Shown: positions 32,835 through 41,194 of the stretch, in pieces
Layout: every line of letters begins with the position of its first letter
Position numbering within the stretch: position 1 is the first letter of the stretch
Assembly (NCBI GenBank): GCA_001896545.1
Contig: MPOT01000054.1
Span: forward strand, 62,001-126,000
Source of the DNA: Tepidanaerobacter sp. EBM-38
Lineage (GTDB): Bacteria; Bacillota; Thermosediminibacteria; Thermosediminibacterales; Tepidanaerobacteraceae
DNA: 64,000 nucleotides
Direction of reading: 5' to 3'
Notes under the pieces: generated by a model
Told to the model about the DNA's origin: nothing
What the model saw: only the letters and a program-made list of their open reading frames with translations
The model's database searches: none
Program-made: the position numbers and the translations under genes

Positions 32835-33785
32835 TCATTTTGTTATTTTTACGCTCCACTCAGCACCGGACTCGATATTATAAGTCTCGGCAAAGTTGTC
32901 CATATTGATGGCAAATGCTACATTTAATTCAGAATTCATATACAATAGAGGCTCGCCCTCTTCAACATCACCAAATGTATTTACATAAGGCATTTTACCT
33001 TCGTATACTTTTTTACCATCTTTCATTATGCATACATTTACAACATCACCTTTTTTTATACCAAAATCCTCAAAGACCTTTTTGGGAATGCTTGTCCATA
33101 CATTTCCGTAGGGTTGATCTAAAACAACAACCATTCCCCAAACGGCATTATCCTTAATTTCTGCTTTTTGGTAGTTTATCATCTCCACCTTTGGCTCTAA
33201 TAATTTGCCGACTTCGTCAAAGGTTATTACTCCTGACGCTAGGCGCGCACCGGTGTATGCATATACATCTCGGCCATGGAAGGTATAAGATGCTTCAGAG
33301 TCAGCCAAGCGATTTACTGCTTCATCAATTTCACGCACTGCTTCAATACCTAGGTTCTCCGACACCAATGTTAAAGTTCCGTTGTCAGGAGTTACAAAAT
33401 AATGCCCTGTCTTTGTCTTTAATACAACTGATTTGCGGTCAGTACCAACACCCGGATCGACAACTGATACAAACACCGTACCCGCAGGCCAATAAGGTGC
33501 CGCACCGTTTAACCAATAAGCTGCTTCCCATATATCAAAAGCAGGAATCTCATGAGTTAAATCAAACATTTTCAAATTGGGATCCACACCAAAAGCTACG
33601 CCTTTCATAGAAGCAACGGCATCATTCTTTACACCGAAATCCGTTTGAAATACAAGTGCCGATGTAGCTGACGACAACCTTACTTGTTCTGATTTGTCCT
33701 GACTTGCAAGAACAGTTCCCACCATTCCCAAAGCTAAAATTACCACCAGACACATTACCAGTTTTTTGTTAATTTTGTGAAACAT
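32835..33785 (-). CDS. Secreted SAM hydroxide adenosyltransferase (DUF62) family protein
   Basis: A 316 aa protein of the chlorinase/fluorinase/SAM-hydrolase family, which cleaves S-adenosylmethionine to adenosine and methionine. Family signatures are VFQTDFG near residue 46, SVVDPGVGTDRK near 107, VTPDNGTL near 132 and FHGRDVYAYTGARLA near 175. These supply the Asp/Arg/His set used to activate water. Unusually it starts with a signal peptide (hydrophobic 8-25, likely cut after VLA at 27), so it acts outside the membrane. Start at 33785 follows AGGAGGGG; a longer frame upstream is REP sequence. REP elements lie on both sides. Confidence 0.85.
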   Translation of the reverse strand: MFHKINKKLVMCLVVILALGMVGTVLASQDKSEQVRLSSATSALVFQTDFGVKNDAVASMKGVAFGVDPNLKMFDLTHEIPAFDIWEAAYWLNGAAPYWPAGTVFVSVVDPGVGTDRKSVVLKTKTGHYFVTPDNGTLTLVSENLGIEAVREIDEAVNRLADSEASYTFHGRDVYAYTGARLASGVITFDEVGKLLEPKVEMINYQKAEIKDNAVWGMVVVLDQPYGNVWTSIPKKVFEDFGIKKGDVVNVCIMKDGKKVYEGKMPYVNTFGDVEEGEPLLYMNSELNVAFAINMDNFAETYNIESGAEWSVKITK

Positions 33786-33816
33786 AAAACCCCTCCTATA
33801 TATTTTTTGAATAAAT

Positions 33817-33873
33817 AGGGACGGTTCCAAAATATTCAGGGACTATTTTAGTGAATAATCTGGAAGCGTCCCT
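33817..33873. repeat. REP-like palindrome, copy 6 (degenerate)
   Basis: AGGGACGGTTCC and GGAAGCGTCCCT arms enclose a longer and imperfect middle. It lies 32 bp upstream of the SAM-hydrolase start and might affect its promoter. Confidence 0.88.
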
Positions 33874-34246
33874 AAAATCATTATAAAATCATTATATGTT
33901 TGTGCTGCATTCTTCGATTATATTTTATTCTATAATAGGCGTGGAATTCCTTCTTTTTTGACTGGAATCGTATTATTTTTAAAGATAAGATATTTTGGTT
34001 TATTCCTTTTATAATATTATAGCAGATCTTTGTTGGATTTTTTATGTGATTTATAAAAATACACTTTTAAGTTTTAAAAACCTCAAAGTGAAAGCTTTGA
34101 GGTTTTTAAAAAATCTATACCTTTTACGATTATAACTATACTGCAGTATATTATAGCTGGTTTTCTGTAATAAGATATTCGTGTTCAAGTTTCGTTATCT
34201 CTTCCATCCCAAGGAAGGAAACCAACCCCTTATGGTCTGTTTCAAA
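33874..34246. other. Gap between SAM hydrolase and SecB-like cassette
   Basis: No gene is seen. The gap is AT-rich and holds the terminator of the SecB-like cassette (34072-34111) and whatever promoter serves the SAM-hydrolase gene. No clear -35/-10 pair stands out. Confidence 0.4.
34072..34111 (-). terminator. Terminator of the SecB-like cassette
   Basis: A perfect 17 bp stem, TTTTAAAAACCTCAAAG with its complement, around a 6-base loop and flanked by A/T runs. It lies about 135 bp past the last cassette gene. Confidence 0.7.
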
Positions 34247-34987
34247 TTATTTAAGAAATTTTTCAAGCATCTCGCATAAATCATCACATGACAATATCCT
34301 TACAAAATCATATCCATTAGCTTTTAACACTTGTCGGCAACTTTCAATATTTCTTCTACATGTAGCAAAATAAAAAAATATCGAATCATAATTTCTCTTT
34401 TTTTGATTAATAACATTTATTACTTCCAATTTTTTCTTGGCATCATCTGAGAAAGAATTCTTTTTACTTGGAGGACTATGTATGAATGTGTTAATATCAA
34501 TTTTACATTCAATTACTTCTGCATAAAGAACATTGTCTTCGTGTAAATTATGATGTTTTGTAAAAACATAGAAAGCCACATCAAAATCCATATCGGAACA
34601 TAATTCTCCGTTTATAGCAATTTTGCACTCACTTATCCTATTTAATCCTTCACTATTTAATTTGTATGGTCCAATTTTATAAACAATATAATCTAGTAGT
34701 TTGCCTTTGTTAATTTTATTATCATTATATTCTAGGAAAAGCTTTAGAAAATAATCAGTATTTGCTTTTACAGTTTTATCTGCTATTGCCAACGCTTTTA
34801 ATCTTTGCTGCATTCTATTTATATCATAAATTCTGTTATTATCGGTTCTTTTTTTACAGGTTATCAGAATATCCATAGTAAAATAAAAAAAATCAGGCTG
34901 CGAAATTAGAAAACTGCCTAATTTATAATTAATGTTATCACTCATTGACCGCTCATCAATTTGGTGACCTTGGAAACTCCAATACAT
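34247..34987 (-). CDS. Unknown protein with PD-(D/E)XK nuclease-like core, third cassette gene
   Basis: A 246 aa protein that I do not recognise as a named family. Near residue 145 an Asp-rich strand (SDMDFDVAFYVF) is followed about 20 residues later by a strand with Glu-Val-Ile-Glu-Cys-Lys. A helix (KKLEVINVINQKK) and another strand (SIFFYFATC) come next. This order, Asp then E-x-K then helix then strand, matches the PD-(D/E)XK nuclease fold. Start at 34987 follows AAAGGAGGGGG. It lies 22 bp after the SecB-like gene and probably forms a cassette with it and the 207 aa gene. Toxin or effector nuclease is a plausible role, by inference only. Confidence 0.55.
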   Translation of the reverse strand: MYWSFQGHQIDERSMSDNINYKLGSFLISQPDFFYFTMDILITCKKRTDNNRIYDINRMQQRLKALAIADKTVKANTDYFLKLFLEYNDNKINKGKLLDYIVYKIGPYKLNSEGLNRISECKIAINGELCSDMDFDVAFYVFTKHHNLHEDNVLYAEVIECKIDINTFIHSPPSKKNSFSDDAKKKLEVINVINQKKRNYDSIFFYFATCRRNIESCRQVLKANGYDFVRILSCDDLCEMLEKFLK

Positions 34988-35009
34988 AACTCCCCCTCCT
35001 TTTTGAAAA

Positions 35010-35501
35010 CTAAAAGACCTTATATAATCCAATATTCAGAGGAGGTAAACCCATTTTAGATGTTAAGTTGCTTATAATTTCGCGGCCGTAAGGCCAAGCA
35101 TTTAAAGGAACATTCCTCTTAATGAACTCTTCAATAGCCCTATCTTCACACTCTTCTTTTACTTCATATATCAATAAAAACGACGATTCTATTTTAAATA
35201 GCTTTTCATTTTTATCATCTTCAAAAACATTTACATTAAAATTCGCTTCAGCACATATTGTTTTTTCATCTTTACTTTTTAAATTAAATGAAGGCTTAAA
35301 GTCCACTTTAGCTTGTCCTGGACCTAGTTGTTTAAATATATCACTGTTTAATTGGCAGTTTAAGCTACATAAGACAATTCTTTTTAGTTCAATGCATTTG
35401 ATTAACTTATTATACTCTTCTTTTACCAATAAAAGCACCCCACTTTTATCAAGCTGCATAAGAGCCATCGTTTGAAGGGCTCTTCCCACCTTTATATTCA
35501 T
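35010..35501 (-). CDS. SecB-like chaperone, middle gene of cassette
   Basis: Up to 163 aa. The C-terminal LNAWPYGREIISNLTSKMG plus LPPLNIGLY is the hallmark of SecB-like proteins: the (W/Y)PY-x-RE helix followed by a PPL strand. It is close in pattern to the Rv1957 chaperone of the mycobacterial toxin-antitoxin-chaperone system. The middle alternates strands as in SecB. True export SecB is generally absent from Firmicutes, so a dedicated chaperone for a neighbour is likelier. Starts at 35501, 35468 or 35459 are possible; all overlap the upstream gene. It sits between a 207 aa unknown and a nuclease-like gene. Confidence 0.72.
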   Translation of the reverse strand: MNIKVGRALQTMALMQLDKSGVLLLVKEEYNKLIKCIELKRIVLCSLNCQLNSDIFKQLGPGQAKVDFKPSFNLKSKDEKTICAEANFNVNVFEDDKNEKLFKIESSFLLIYEVKEECEDRAIEEFIKRNVPLNAWPYGREIISNLTSKMGLPPLNIGLYKVF

Positions 35502-36072
35502 TTAAATTATAGAATTCGAGCTTATTGATTGTTTCTTCTTGATTTGTTACAAGTTTTTTTGCGAAGCCTTTAAGTAAATATAATGCATCTTCAATCCAGT
35601 CAATCATGTCACTATAAATATCAATTTCCGGGTTCATTCTCTTAAAATTATCATACTCTTCTTTTAAAATATTGATTATTTCATTTAGTTTAGCTAATGA
35701 AGATTCATTTAGCTGCATCATCAACTCTTCGAAATTATTTAAGTAAAATAAATCGAAGTCAAAGTCCTGCAAAAAACTGTCTACTCTAGATAACAAATAA
35801 TCTGTATCTTCTACTCGATGTCTTTTGATCAGCTTCATTTTCAAGCTTTCTAATTCATCAATAAGGAATAAATAAAAATCATGAATTATTAAATAATTTA
35901 CTGATATTGCTTTGCCTTCAAAATCACGCACTTCATATTCTTTTATATTATTTATATCATATTTTATAATACTCTTTTCACCAAACAACATGTTGTCATC
36001 CCCTATGGTTAAAACAATAATATAATTATCAAAAAATTTTCTGTCTAGTAGATAGCTGATATTTAAATTCAT
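35449..36072 (-). CDS. Unknown 207-aa protein, first gene of SecB-like cassette
   Basis: I do not recognise this protein. The first 90 residues look beta-rich and the rest mainly helical (LNEIINILKEEYDNFKR, WIEDALYLLKGFAKK). The C-terminal tail is polar and probably disordered (LNEYKGGKSPSNDGSYAA). In toxin-antitoxin-chaperone systems such a tail on the antitoxin can be the chaperone-addiction segment, so this is a candidate antitoxin or client. The coding strand is very AT-rich. It overlaps the SecB-like gene by 11-53 bp depending on that gene's start. A REP arm lies about 90 bp upstream. Confidence 0.6.
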   Translation of the reverse strand: MNLNISYLLDRKFFDNYIIVLTIGDDNMLFGEKSIIKYDINNIKEYEVRDFEGKAISVNYLIIHDFYLFLIDELESLKMKLIKRHRVEDTDYLLSRVDSFLQDFDFDLFYLNNFEELMMQLNESSLAKLNEIINILKEEYDNFKRMNPEIDIYSDMIDWIEDALYLLKGFAKKLVTNQEETINKLEFYNLNEYKGGKSPSNDGSYAA

Positions 36073-36162
36073 TTTACCATGATTCTCCTTTATTGTCTAT
36101 CTTTATGATCATGCTTCTCTTTGTAATAAATTATGCAGCAAAAGATGAATTATGATATCAAT

Positions 36163-36190
36163 AAATATTTTGGAACCGTCCCTAAAAATT
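36163..36190. repeat. REP-like half site, copy 7
   Basis: A single arm TTTTGGAACCGTCCCTAAAA preceded by AAATA. It marks the right edge of the SecB-like cassette, while copy 6 marks the left. Confidence 0.9.
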
Positions 36191-36315
36191 GGTCTCTAAA
36201 TATTTACTATTCATGGTTTTGGTGTAAGCAGGTTATTTAGGTTTATTAGAATGGCACGAGTTACTGCTGCTGCCTATATTTGTCAAGCTGACTTGCTTAA
36301 AAAATAGTCCGGTAA

Positions 36316-36356
36316 AGCCGGGCGGCTTATCTACTTAAGGCTGCTGGGCTTTTTTG
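36316..36356 (+). terminator. Orphan terminator-like hairpin
   Basis: AGCCGGGCGGCTT pairs imperfectly (G-T pairs and one mismatch) with AAGGCTGCTGGGCT, followed by TTTTTG. No plus-strand gene ends before it. It could be an attenuator of the DUF1659 cassette or the relic of a lost gene. Confidence 0.4.
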
Positions 36357-36468
36357 TTTTTTCTTGTATTCCCATATAATGAAACCACAAACACGCCGCA
36401 GCAGTTTTTTGAAGGAGGTGGTCTGAGATTTTAAGCGGTGTGGGGAAAATGAAGGGAGGTGAAAAAAT

Positions 36469-36696
36469 ATGGCGATAGTTTCAACACCGTTAAACTCTAG
36501 TCTTCGCATCGTTGTGGTAGCCGGTAAGGATGAGAATAATAAAACCATCTATAAAACCAGGTCTTTCAACAATGTAAAGACTAGCGCCGCTGACGAGGAT
36601 CTGATGAGCATAGCGACTCAGTTAGCAGACATTCAGATTCATCCGGTATATGCGTTTCGCCGGACAGTGGAAAGTGAACTTAGCGAAATAGTCTAG
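36469..36696 (+). CDS. DUF1659 family small protein
   Basis: A 75 aa protein of the DUF1659 family, recognised from LRIVVVAGKDENNKTIYKTRSF, with the residues SFNNVKTSAADEDLMSIA and a C-terminal helix. Function is unknown. The ribosome site AGGGAGGTG is ideal. It is first in a four-gene run DUF1659 - DUF2922 - YvrJ - amidase that recurs in Clostridia, so a joint role at the cell envelope is likely. Confidence 0.8.
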   Translation: MAIVSTPLNSSLRIVVVAGKDENNKTIYKTRSFNNVKTSAADEDLMSIATQLADIQIHPVYAFRRTVESELSEIV

Positions 36697-36742
36697 GAAA
36701 TGGTAAATCTAATCTATAAAATCTTGAGGGGAGGTGAAAAAT

Positions 36743-36958
36743 GTGGATACGAATCTGGAGCTTGTTTTTAGGAATACGGCAGGCAAAAGTGCCAAGATTT
36801 CGGTGCAGGACCCTAAGGATGACCTTACTGCCGATGAAGTCCAGGCCTTGATGGATAACATTGTAGCAAAAAATGTATTTGAAACGGCCGGCGGCGACCT
36901 GATTGAAGCGGTAGAAGCCCGCCTTATACAGAAAGAAGTTGTACAGCTTATCGGTTAG
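36743..36958 (+). CDS. DUF2922 family small protein
   Basis: A 71 aa protein of the DUF2922 family: LELVFRNTAGKSAKISVQDP, then DDLTADEVQALMDNIVAKN and a C-terminal EARLIQKEVVQL. Function is unknown. I start it at GTG 36743, eight bases after GGGGAGG; an in-frame GTG at 36734 overlaps that site. It follows the DUF1659 gene by 46 bp. The two families almost always travel together. Confidence 0.8.
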   Translation: MDTNLELVFRNTAGKSAKISVQDPKDDLTADEVQALMDNIVAKNVFETAGGDLIEAVEARLIQKEVVQLIG

Positions 36959-37022
36959 TTAGAAAAATCTCGGCCGGGCACTGGATGTGTCCGGCTAAAC
37001 TACTATGGAAAGGAGGATTTTT

Positions 37023-37169
37023 ATGGATGAGTTGGTTGCTCATGTAGCTAATGTGGGATTTCCCATTGCCGTTTCCATTTACCTTTTGGTAAGAGTGGAA
37101 ACTAAGATTGAAAGCCTCACCTGCAGCATCTATGAGCTGGCCAAGGTTATCGAAGGCATAAAGAATTAG
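37023..37169 (+). CDS. YvrJ family small membrane protein, 48 aa
   Basis: A short ORF encoding MDELVAHVANVGFPIAVSIY and continuing LLVRVETKIESL. The hydrophobic stretch at residues 8-24 is one membrane helix, followed by an amphipathic helix. Length and the NVGFPIAVSIYLLVR segment match the YvrJ family, sometimes described as holin-like. AAAGGAGG lies eight bases before the ATG. Being directly before the amidase gene, it may help that enzyme across or to the membrane. That role is inferred. Confidence 0.8.
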   Translation: MDELVAHVANVGFPIAVSIYLLVRVETKIESLTCSIYELAKVIEGIKN

Positions 37170-37205
37170 TTGGAAAAATATCATTAATTTTAGAGGAGTG
37201 GTCAT

Positions 37206-37715
37206 ATGGAAAGACTTTACCCGAGATTTATAGTAATACATCATACGGCAGGTTTCGATGTGCCGGCGCTCACTATAGATAAGTACCATGCCGAAAGGGG
37301 TTTTGGCATAAAGATTGCCTCACCTAAGCCTCTGGTGGAAGAATATGCAAGGAGAGGTTTTAAGTGTGTTTCGGACGGAGTTATAGTAAGTATTGGATAT
37401 CACTATCTAATCCGAGCCGATGGTTGTGTGGAAAAAGGCAGGCCGGATTTTGCAAGGGGAGCTCACTGCACAGCTCAGAGCATGAATTTTCAATCTATCG
37501 GGGTAACGCTCACCGGCAACTTTGACTCCAAGGACAATCCTTCCGGCAAGAAAGGGCATATTGCACCTACGGCAGGGCAAATTGAGGCTTTGAAAAAGCT
37601 CGTTTTTTACCTGATGGAGATATATCAGATTCCAGAGGAGAACGTAATCGGGCATAAGCAGGTAAGGAATGCTTCCACTAGTTGTCCGGGAGATAGGTTT
37701 GAATTTAAGGTATGA
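37206..37715 (+). CDS. N-acetylmuramoyl-L-alanine amidase (Amidase_2/PGRP type)
   Basis: Peptidoglycan amidase, 169 aa, which cuts the bond between muramic acid and L-Ala. The zinc ligands are His in IVIHHTAG near residue 11, His in GAHC near 86 and Cys in TSCPGDRF near 161. IGYHYLI and GVTLTGNF are further conserved strands. There is no signal peptide, as in many endolysins, so it would depend on a holin-like partner or on lysis for export. The YvrJ gene just upstream fits such a partner. A sporulation, lysis or prophage-derived role are all possible. Confidence 0.9.
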   Translation: MERLYPRFIVIHHTAGFDVPALTIDKYHAERGFGIKIASPKPLVEEYARRGFKCVSDGVIVSIGYHYLIRADGCVEKGRPDFARGAHCTAQSMNFQSIGVTLTGNFDSKDNPSGKKGHIAPTAGQIEALKKLVFYLMEIYQIPEENVIGHKQVRNASTSCPGDRFEFKV

Positions 37716-37736
37716 CGCCGCCTATATTTTTTTACC

Positions 37737-37766
37737 TTGACATCGAACATATGTTTGGTTTATAAT
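37737..37766 (+). promoter_or_regulatory. Sigma-A promoter with LexA (SOS) box in the spacer
   Basis: TTGACA (37737-37742) and TATAAT (37761-37766), both perfect and 18 bp apart. The spacer contains CGAACATATGTTTG (37744-37757), which fits the Gram-positive LexA box CGAAC-RNRY-GTTYC at all but the last base. LexA bound here would block the promoter, so the downstream gene is probably induced by DNA damage. Confidence 0.75.
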
Positions 37767-37822
37767 GGAATTGCTTTCGCCTCTTGCAAAATATTTTGAT
37801 TACTATGTTGGGGGTATAGTTT

Positions 37823-38422
37823 ATGGATATGAAAGAGATTTTAGAGAATGGCCTTGCTGCTTTGTTCCCGGTATATAATGAAGGCAATGTTACTATGATT
37901 TTTACCGGTGACGGCGAACAGTTATTGGTCAGAAGAACCTGTAAAACGGTTTTAAAAAACCTGGCTAGGTTTTATGGTATAGACCTTACTGCGGTTCGAG
38001 AACACTACGGCAATTTCATCAATAAGAAACAGGGTGTGCCCATCCCTATGGCAGTTAATCTGTTGCTTATACCGGTCAAGGTCAGAAAGAGTCCCCTGGG
38101 CGAAAATGACGGTACTTTTGGGTATGTGAACTTTCGGGAGATTAAACAAGTTGCCGATGCTGCAGATGGAAAATGCAGTATCACTTTTCGATGTGATAAA
38201 AGCCTTCTTGTGCTTGTGAGCCAATCCACTATGAGGGAATATATGAAAAATGCGCAGCTTGCGGAAAATATTTTCCTAAATCAGCATTTTCACGGATATG
38301 ATGAAGCTGTAGGCAGGTCTTGGGAAAACTCGTTAGAGCATAATGAGGTATTGCTTAGGGAGTATCTTTTAAAACTACTGATGGAAATAATTGATTTGCA
38401 AAGGAATCAGGCCTTAAAATAG
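37823..38422 (+). CDS. Unknown SOS-regulated protein, distant resemblance to ComK
   Basis: A 199 aa protein not firmly recognised. The order of features resembles ComK: a short basic beta segment (LVRRTCKTVLKNL), a PIPMAVNLLLIPVKVRKSP strand with a Gly-containing turn and FREIKQV, then FRCDKSLLVLVSQST and a helix with an aligned tail. ComK is the DNA-binding competence activator of Bacillus, so a competence-like DNA-binding role is possible but weakly supported. GGGGG lies upstream of the ATG at about 10 bases. A strong promoter with a LexA box precedes it. It stands alone between the amidase cassette and clpB. Confidence 0.5.
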   Translation: MDMKEILENGLAALFPVYNEGNVTMIFTGDGEQLLVRRTCKTVLKNLARFYGIDLTAVREHYGNFINKKQGVPIPMAVNLLLIPVKVRKSPLGENDGTFGYVNFREIKQVADAADGKCSITFRCDKSLLVLVSQSTMREYMKNAQLAENIFLNQHFHGYDEAVGRSWENSLEHNEVLLREYLLKLLMEIIDLQRNQALK

Positions 38423-38491
38423 GGCCTGATTTTTATTTTTGAGTTTTATTAAAGTTGTAGGTCTAATAGTCTGAAAATGGCTTTAAAAAAT

Positions 38492-38521
38492 ATTGACTTT
38501 CTTTGACCTTTGTAGTATTAT
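38492..38521 (+). promoter_or_regulatory. clpB promoter with CtsR operator
   Basis: TTGACT (38493-38498) and TATTAT (38516-38521) are 17 bp apart. ATTGACTTTCTTTGACC (38492-38508) matches the reverse form of the CtsR tandem heptamer (RGTCAAA-NAN-RGTCAAA) at 13 of 14 fixed positions and overlaps the -35. No CIRCE element is seen, so clpB is probably under CtsR heat-shock control. Confidence 0.75.
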
Positions 38522-38547
38522 AGAATAAGAAAAAACAGGAAGAAAGG

Positions 38548-41139
38548 ATGGTGACAGCCTTGGATCTTAATAAATATACTCAAAAATCTCAAGAAGCCAT
38601 TTTGAATGCTCAAAATCTTGCATTAGAGCATCATCATCAGGAAATGACTTCAAAGCATTTACTTCACGCCCTTGTATTTCAGAAGGACGGTATTGTACCG
38701 CTGATTATAGAAAGAGCGGGAGTCAATATCAATCAAGTTAAATCATTGGCCGAAGACCTGTTAAAACGTATACCTTCGGTTCACGGTTATGATGGACCAT
38801 TGGCCATGAATGCAAATCTTGCCAGGGTTTTTATCCGGGCAGAGCGCGAAGCTCAAAACATGAAGGATGAATTTGTAAGTGTCGAGCACCTGCTTCTGGC
38901 ATTGTTGGAAGAAGGTGACACAGATGTAAGGAATGCCTTAAAAAAGGTAGGCCTGGATAGGGTAGCCATACTGACAGGTCTAAAACAAGTTCGCGGCAGT
39001 CAGCAGGTTACCAGTGAAAATCCCGAAGCTACTTATAATGCTCTTGAAAAATACGGCCGAGACCTTACTCGCTTGGCTCGCGACGGCAAGCTTGACCCGG
39101 TTATTGGTAGAGATGACGAGATAAGGCGGGTCATCGAGATTCTGTCAAGACGAACAAAAAACAACCCTGTTCTCATAGGTGAAGCCGGCGTAGGAAAAAC
39201 TGCCATAGTAGAAGGTCTTGCCCGACGCATCGTGGCAGGGGATGTTCCGGAAGGATTAAAGAATAAACAGATAATAGCCTTAGATATGGGCTCCCTTATA
39301 GCCGGAGCAAAATTCAGAGGAGAATTTGAAGAAAGGCTTAAGGCGGTTCTACAGGAAGTGCAGGAGTCGGACGGTCAAATCATACTCTTTATCGATGAGC
39401 TTCATACCGTAGTCGGTGCCGGTGCTGCCGAGGGGGCTTTGGATGCCGGGAATATCTTAAAACCCTTGTTGGCACGCGGAGAGCTTAGGGTTATCGGTGC
39501 TACCACTATTGATGAGTACCGTAAATACATCGAAAAAGATGCTGCTCTTGAACGCCGTTTCCAGCCGGTAATGGTCAATCCCCCATCGGTGGAAGATACT
39601 ATTTCCATCTTGAGAGGCCTTAAAGAAAGATATGAGGTGTTCCACGGTGTCCGGATAAAGGACAATGCCATAGTCGCAGCCGCAACACTTTCAGATAGAT
39701 ATATCACCGATCGTTTCCTGCCGGACAAGGCTATCGACTTAATGGATGAAGCTGCGGCTCGCCTTCGCACTGAAATTGACAGCATGCCCGTAGAACTTGA
39801 TGAAATAAAACGTAAAATAATTCAGCTTCAGATTGAAGAAACTGCATTGAAGAAGGAAAAGGACGAAGCATCGCTTAAGAGGCTTGAAAAGATACAAGAG
39901 GAAATGAGGAAACTGCAAGATGAGTTTGACAGGCTAAATGTCCTGTGGCAGCAAGAAAAGGAAGAAATAAGCAGGATTCATAAAATAAAATCGGAAATTG
40001 AAAAGGTAAAGCTTGAAATTGAAAAGGCAGAACGTGAATATGACCTTAATAAAGTTGCAGAGCTTAAGTTCGGAAGGCTGAATGAACTTGAAAGGCAGTT
40101 AAAAGCTGAAGAGGAGGCCATCCGACAAAGGCAGAAAGAAGGCGGACTTTTAAAGGAAGAGGTAGACGAGGAAGAAATTGCAAGGGTGGTCAGTCAGTGG
40201 ACCGGTGTTCCCGTTGACAAGCTCCTTGAAGGTGAAAAAGAAAAGCTGCTTCACCTGGAAGATATACTGCACCGCCGGGTAGTCGGTCAGGATGAAGCGG
40301 TTAAGGCCGTTGCAGATGCCATACTGCGTGCCAGGGCCGGTATCAAAGACCCGTCAAGACCTATTGGAAGCTTTATATTCCTCGGTCCTACCGGTGTTGG
40401 CAAGACTGAACTGGCTAAGGCTTTGGCGGAGGCCTTGTTTGATGATGAGAGAAATATTATCCGGATAGATATGTCTGAATACATGGAAAAACATGCAGTC
40501 TCAAGACTTATAGGAGCGCCTCCGGGATATGTGGGCTATGAAGAAGGCGGGCAGCTCACTGAAGCTGTGCGCACACACCCCTATTCCGTAATACTCTTTG
40601 ATGAAATTGAAAAGGCTCATAATGACGTATTTAATGTGCTTCTCCAGATATTAGACGACGGTCGGCTTACCGACGGCAAGGGCCGTACCATAAACTTTAA
40701 AAACACCGTATTGATTATGACATCGAATATTGGAAGTCAGGAAATTCTTGAATACCAATCCTCGAGAGATAAAAACTTTTCACAAATTAAAGAGAAGGTT
40801 TTGAATTTATTAAAACACTACTTTAAACCGGAGTTTTTAAACCGCGTTGATGAGATAATAGTATTCCATCCCTTAGAGCCTGAGCATGTGGAGAAAATTG
40901 CCGAGCTGCTTTTGAATAATTTTGCTCAAAGGGTAAAGAATACTGCAGGAATTAATTTGACATGGTCGGAAAAATCCGTAAGGTATTTAGCTGAGAAGGG
41001 CTATGATCCGCTGTTCGGAGCTCGGCCGTTGAAGCGGCTAATACAGCAAGAAATAGAAACACCTTTAAGCCGGAAAATTATTGAGGGAGTAAAACCCGGA
41101 GAAGTGATAAACATCGATGAAATCTTAAAAGTTGGTTGA
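38548..41139 (+). CDS. clpB: ClpB disaggregase (Hsp104-type AAA+ chaperone)
   Basis: Cytoplasmic hexameric disaggregase that rescues aggregated proteins with DnaK, 863 aa. The N-terminal Clp repeat domain ([18 protein letters not shown]) precedes AAA1 with Walker A GEAGVGKT near 204. The coiled-coil middle domain spans about 410-530 ([22 protein letters not shown] region). AAA2 has GPTGVGKT near 605 and [14 protein letters not shown]. Length and the middle domain separate it from ClpC and ClpE. The start may be the ATG at 38548 or TTG at 38563, which would give the usual MDLNKYTQ. A CtsR operator and a terminator bracket the gene. Confidence 0.96.
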   Translation: MVTALDLNKYTQKSQEAILNAQNLALEHHHQEMTSKHLLHALVFQKDGIVPLIIERAGVNINQVKSLAEDLLKRIPSVHGYDGPLAMNANLARVFIRAEREAQNMKDEFVSVEHLLLALLEEGDTDVRNALKKVGLDRVAILTGLKQVRGSQQVTSENPEATYNALEKYGRDLTRLARDGKLDPVIGRDDEIRRVIEILSRRTKNNPVLIGEAGVGKTAIVEGLARRIVAGDVPEGLKNKQIIALDMGSLIAGAKFRGEFEERLKAVLQEVQESDGQIILFIDELHTVVGAGAAEGALDAGNILKPLLARGELRVIGATTIDEYRKYIEKDAALERRFQPVMVNPPSVEDTISILRGLKERYEVFHGVRIKDNAIVAAATLSDRYITDRFLPDKAIDLMDEAAARLRTEIDSMPVELDEIKRKIIQLQIEETALKKEKDEASLKRLEKIQEEMRKLQDEFDRLNVLWQQEKEEISRIHKIKSEIEKVKLEIEKAEREYDLNKVAELKFGRLNELERQLKAEEEAIRQRQKEGGLLKEEVDEEEIARVVSQWTGVPVDKLLEGEKEKLLHLEDILHRRVVGQDEAVKAVADAILRARAGIKDPSRPIGSFIFLGPTGVGKTELAKALAEALFDDERNIIRIDMSEYMEKHAVSRLIGAPPGYVGYEEGGQLTEAVRTHPYSVILFDEIEKAHNDVFNVLLQILDDGRLTDGKGRTINFKNTVLIMTSNIGSQEILEYQSSRDKNFSQIKEKVLNLLKHYFKPEFLNRVDEIIVFHPLEPEHVEKIAELLLNNFAQRVKNTAGINLTWSEKSVRYLAEKGYDPLFGARPLKRLIQQEIETPLSRKIIEGVKPGEVINIDEILKVG

Positions 41140-41156
41140 GGGTTTATTAAGACAGT

Positions 41157-41193
41157 AAAGGCAGTTCCTTAGTTTCGGAACTGCCTTTCTTTT
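41157..41193 (+). terminator. clpB terminator
   Basis: AAAGGCAGTTCC pairs perfectly with GGAACTGCCTTT around a 7-base loop, followed by CTTTTTTT. It also separates clpB from the convergent mgsA gene. Confidence 0.85.
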
Positions 41194-41194
41194 T

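Larger units (their letters stand above)
36073..36468. other. Divergent gap upstream of DUF1659 cassette
   Basis: No convincing gene. It contains one REP arm (36163-36190), a terminator-like hairpin on the plus strand (36316-36356), a TATAAT at 36375-36380 that may serve the DUF1659 cassette, and a strong ribosome site before 36469. Confidence 0.45.

Noticed and set aside
35010-35501. A housekeeping SecB for protein export
   Set aside because: SecB is generally not part of Firmicute export, and the gene sits in an AT-rich three-gene cassette with unknown partners.
36200-36360. A riboswitch or an 18-codon ORF (MARVTAAAY...) upstream of the DUF1659 cassette
   Set aside because: No conserved aptamer core is recognisable. 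The short ORF has no ribosome site or family match, and only the hairpin with T-run is supported.
38460-38547. CIRCE heat-shock element before clpB
   Set aside because: No TTAGCACTC-N9-GAGTGCTAA pattern is present. A CtsR-type repeat is seen instead.
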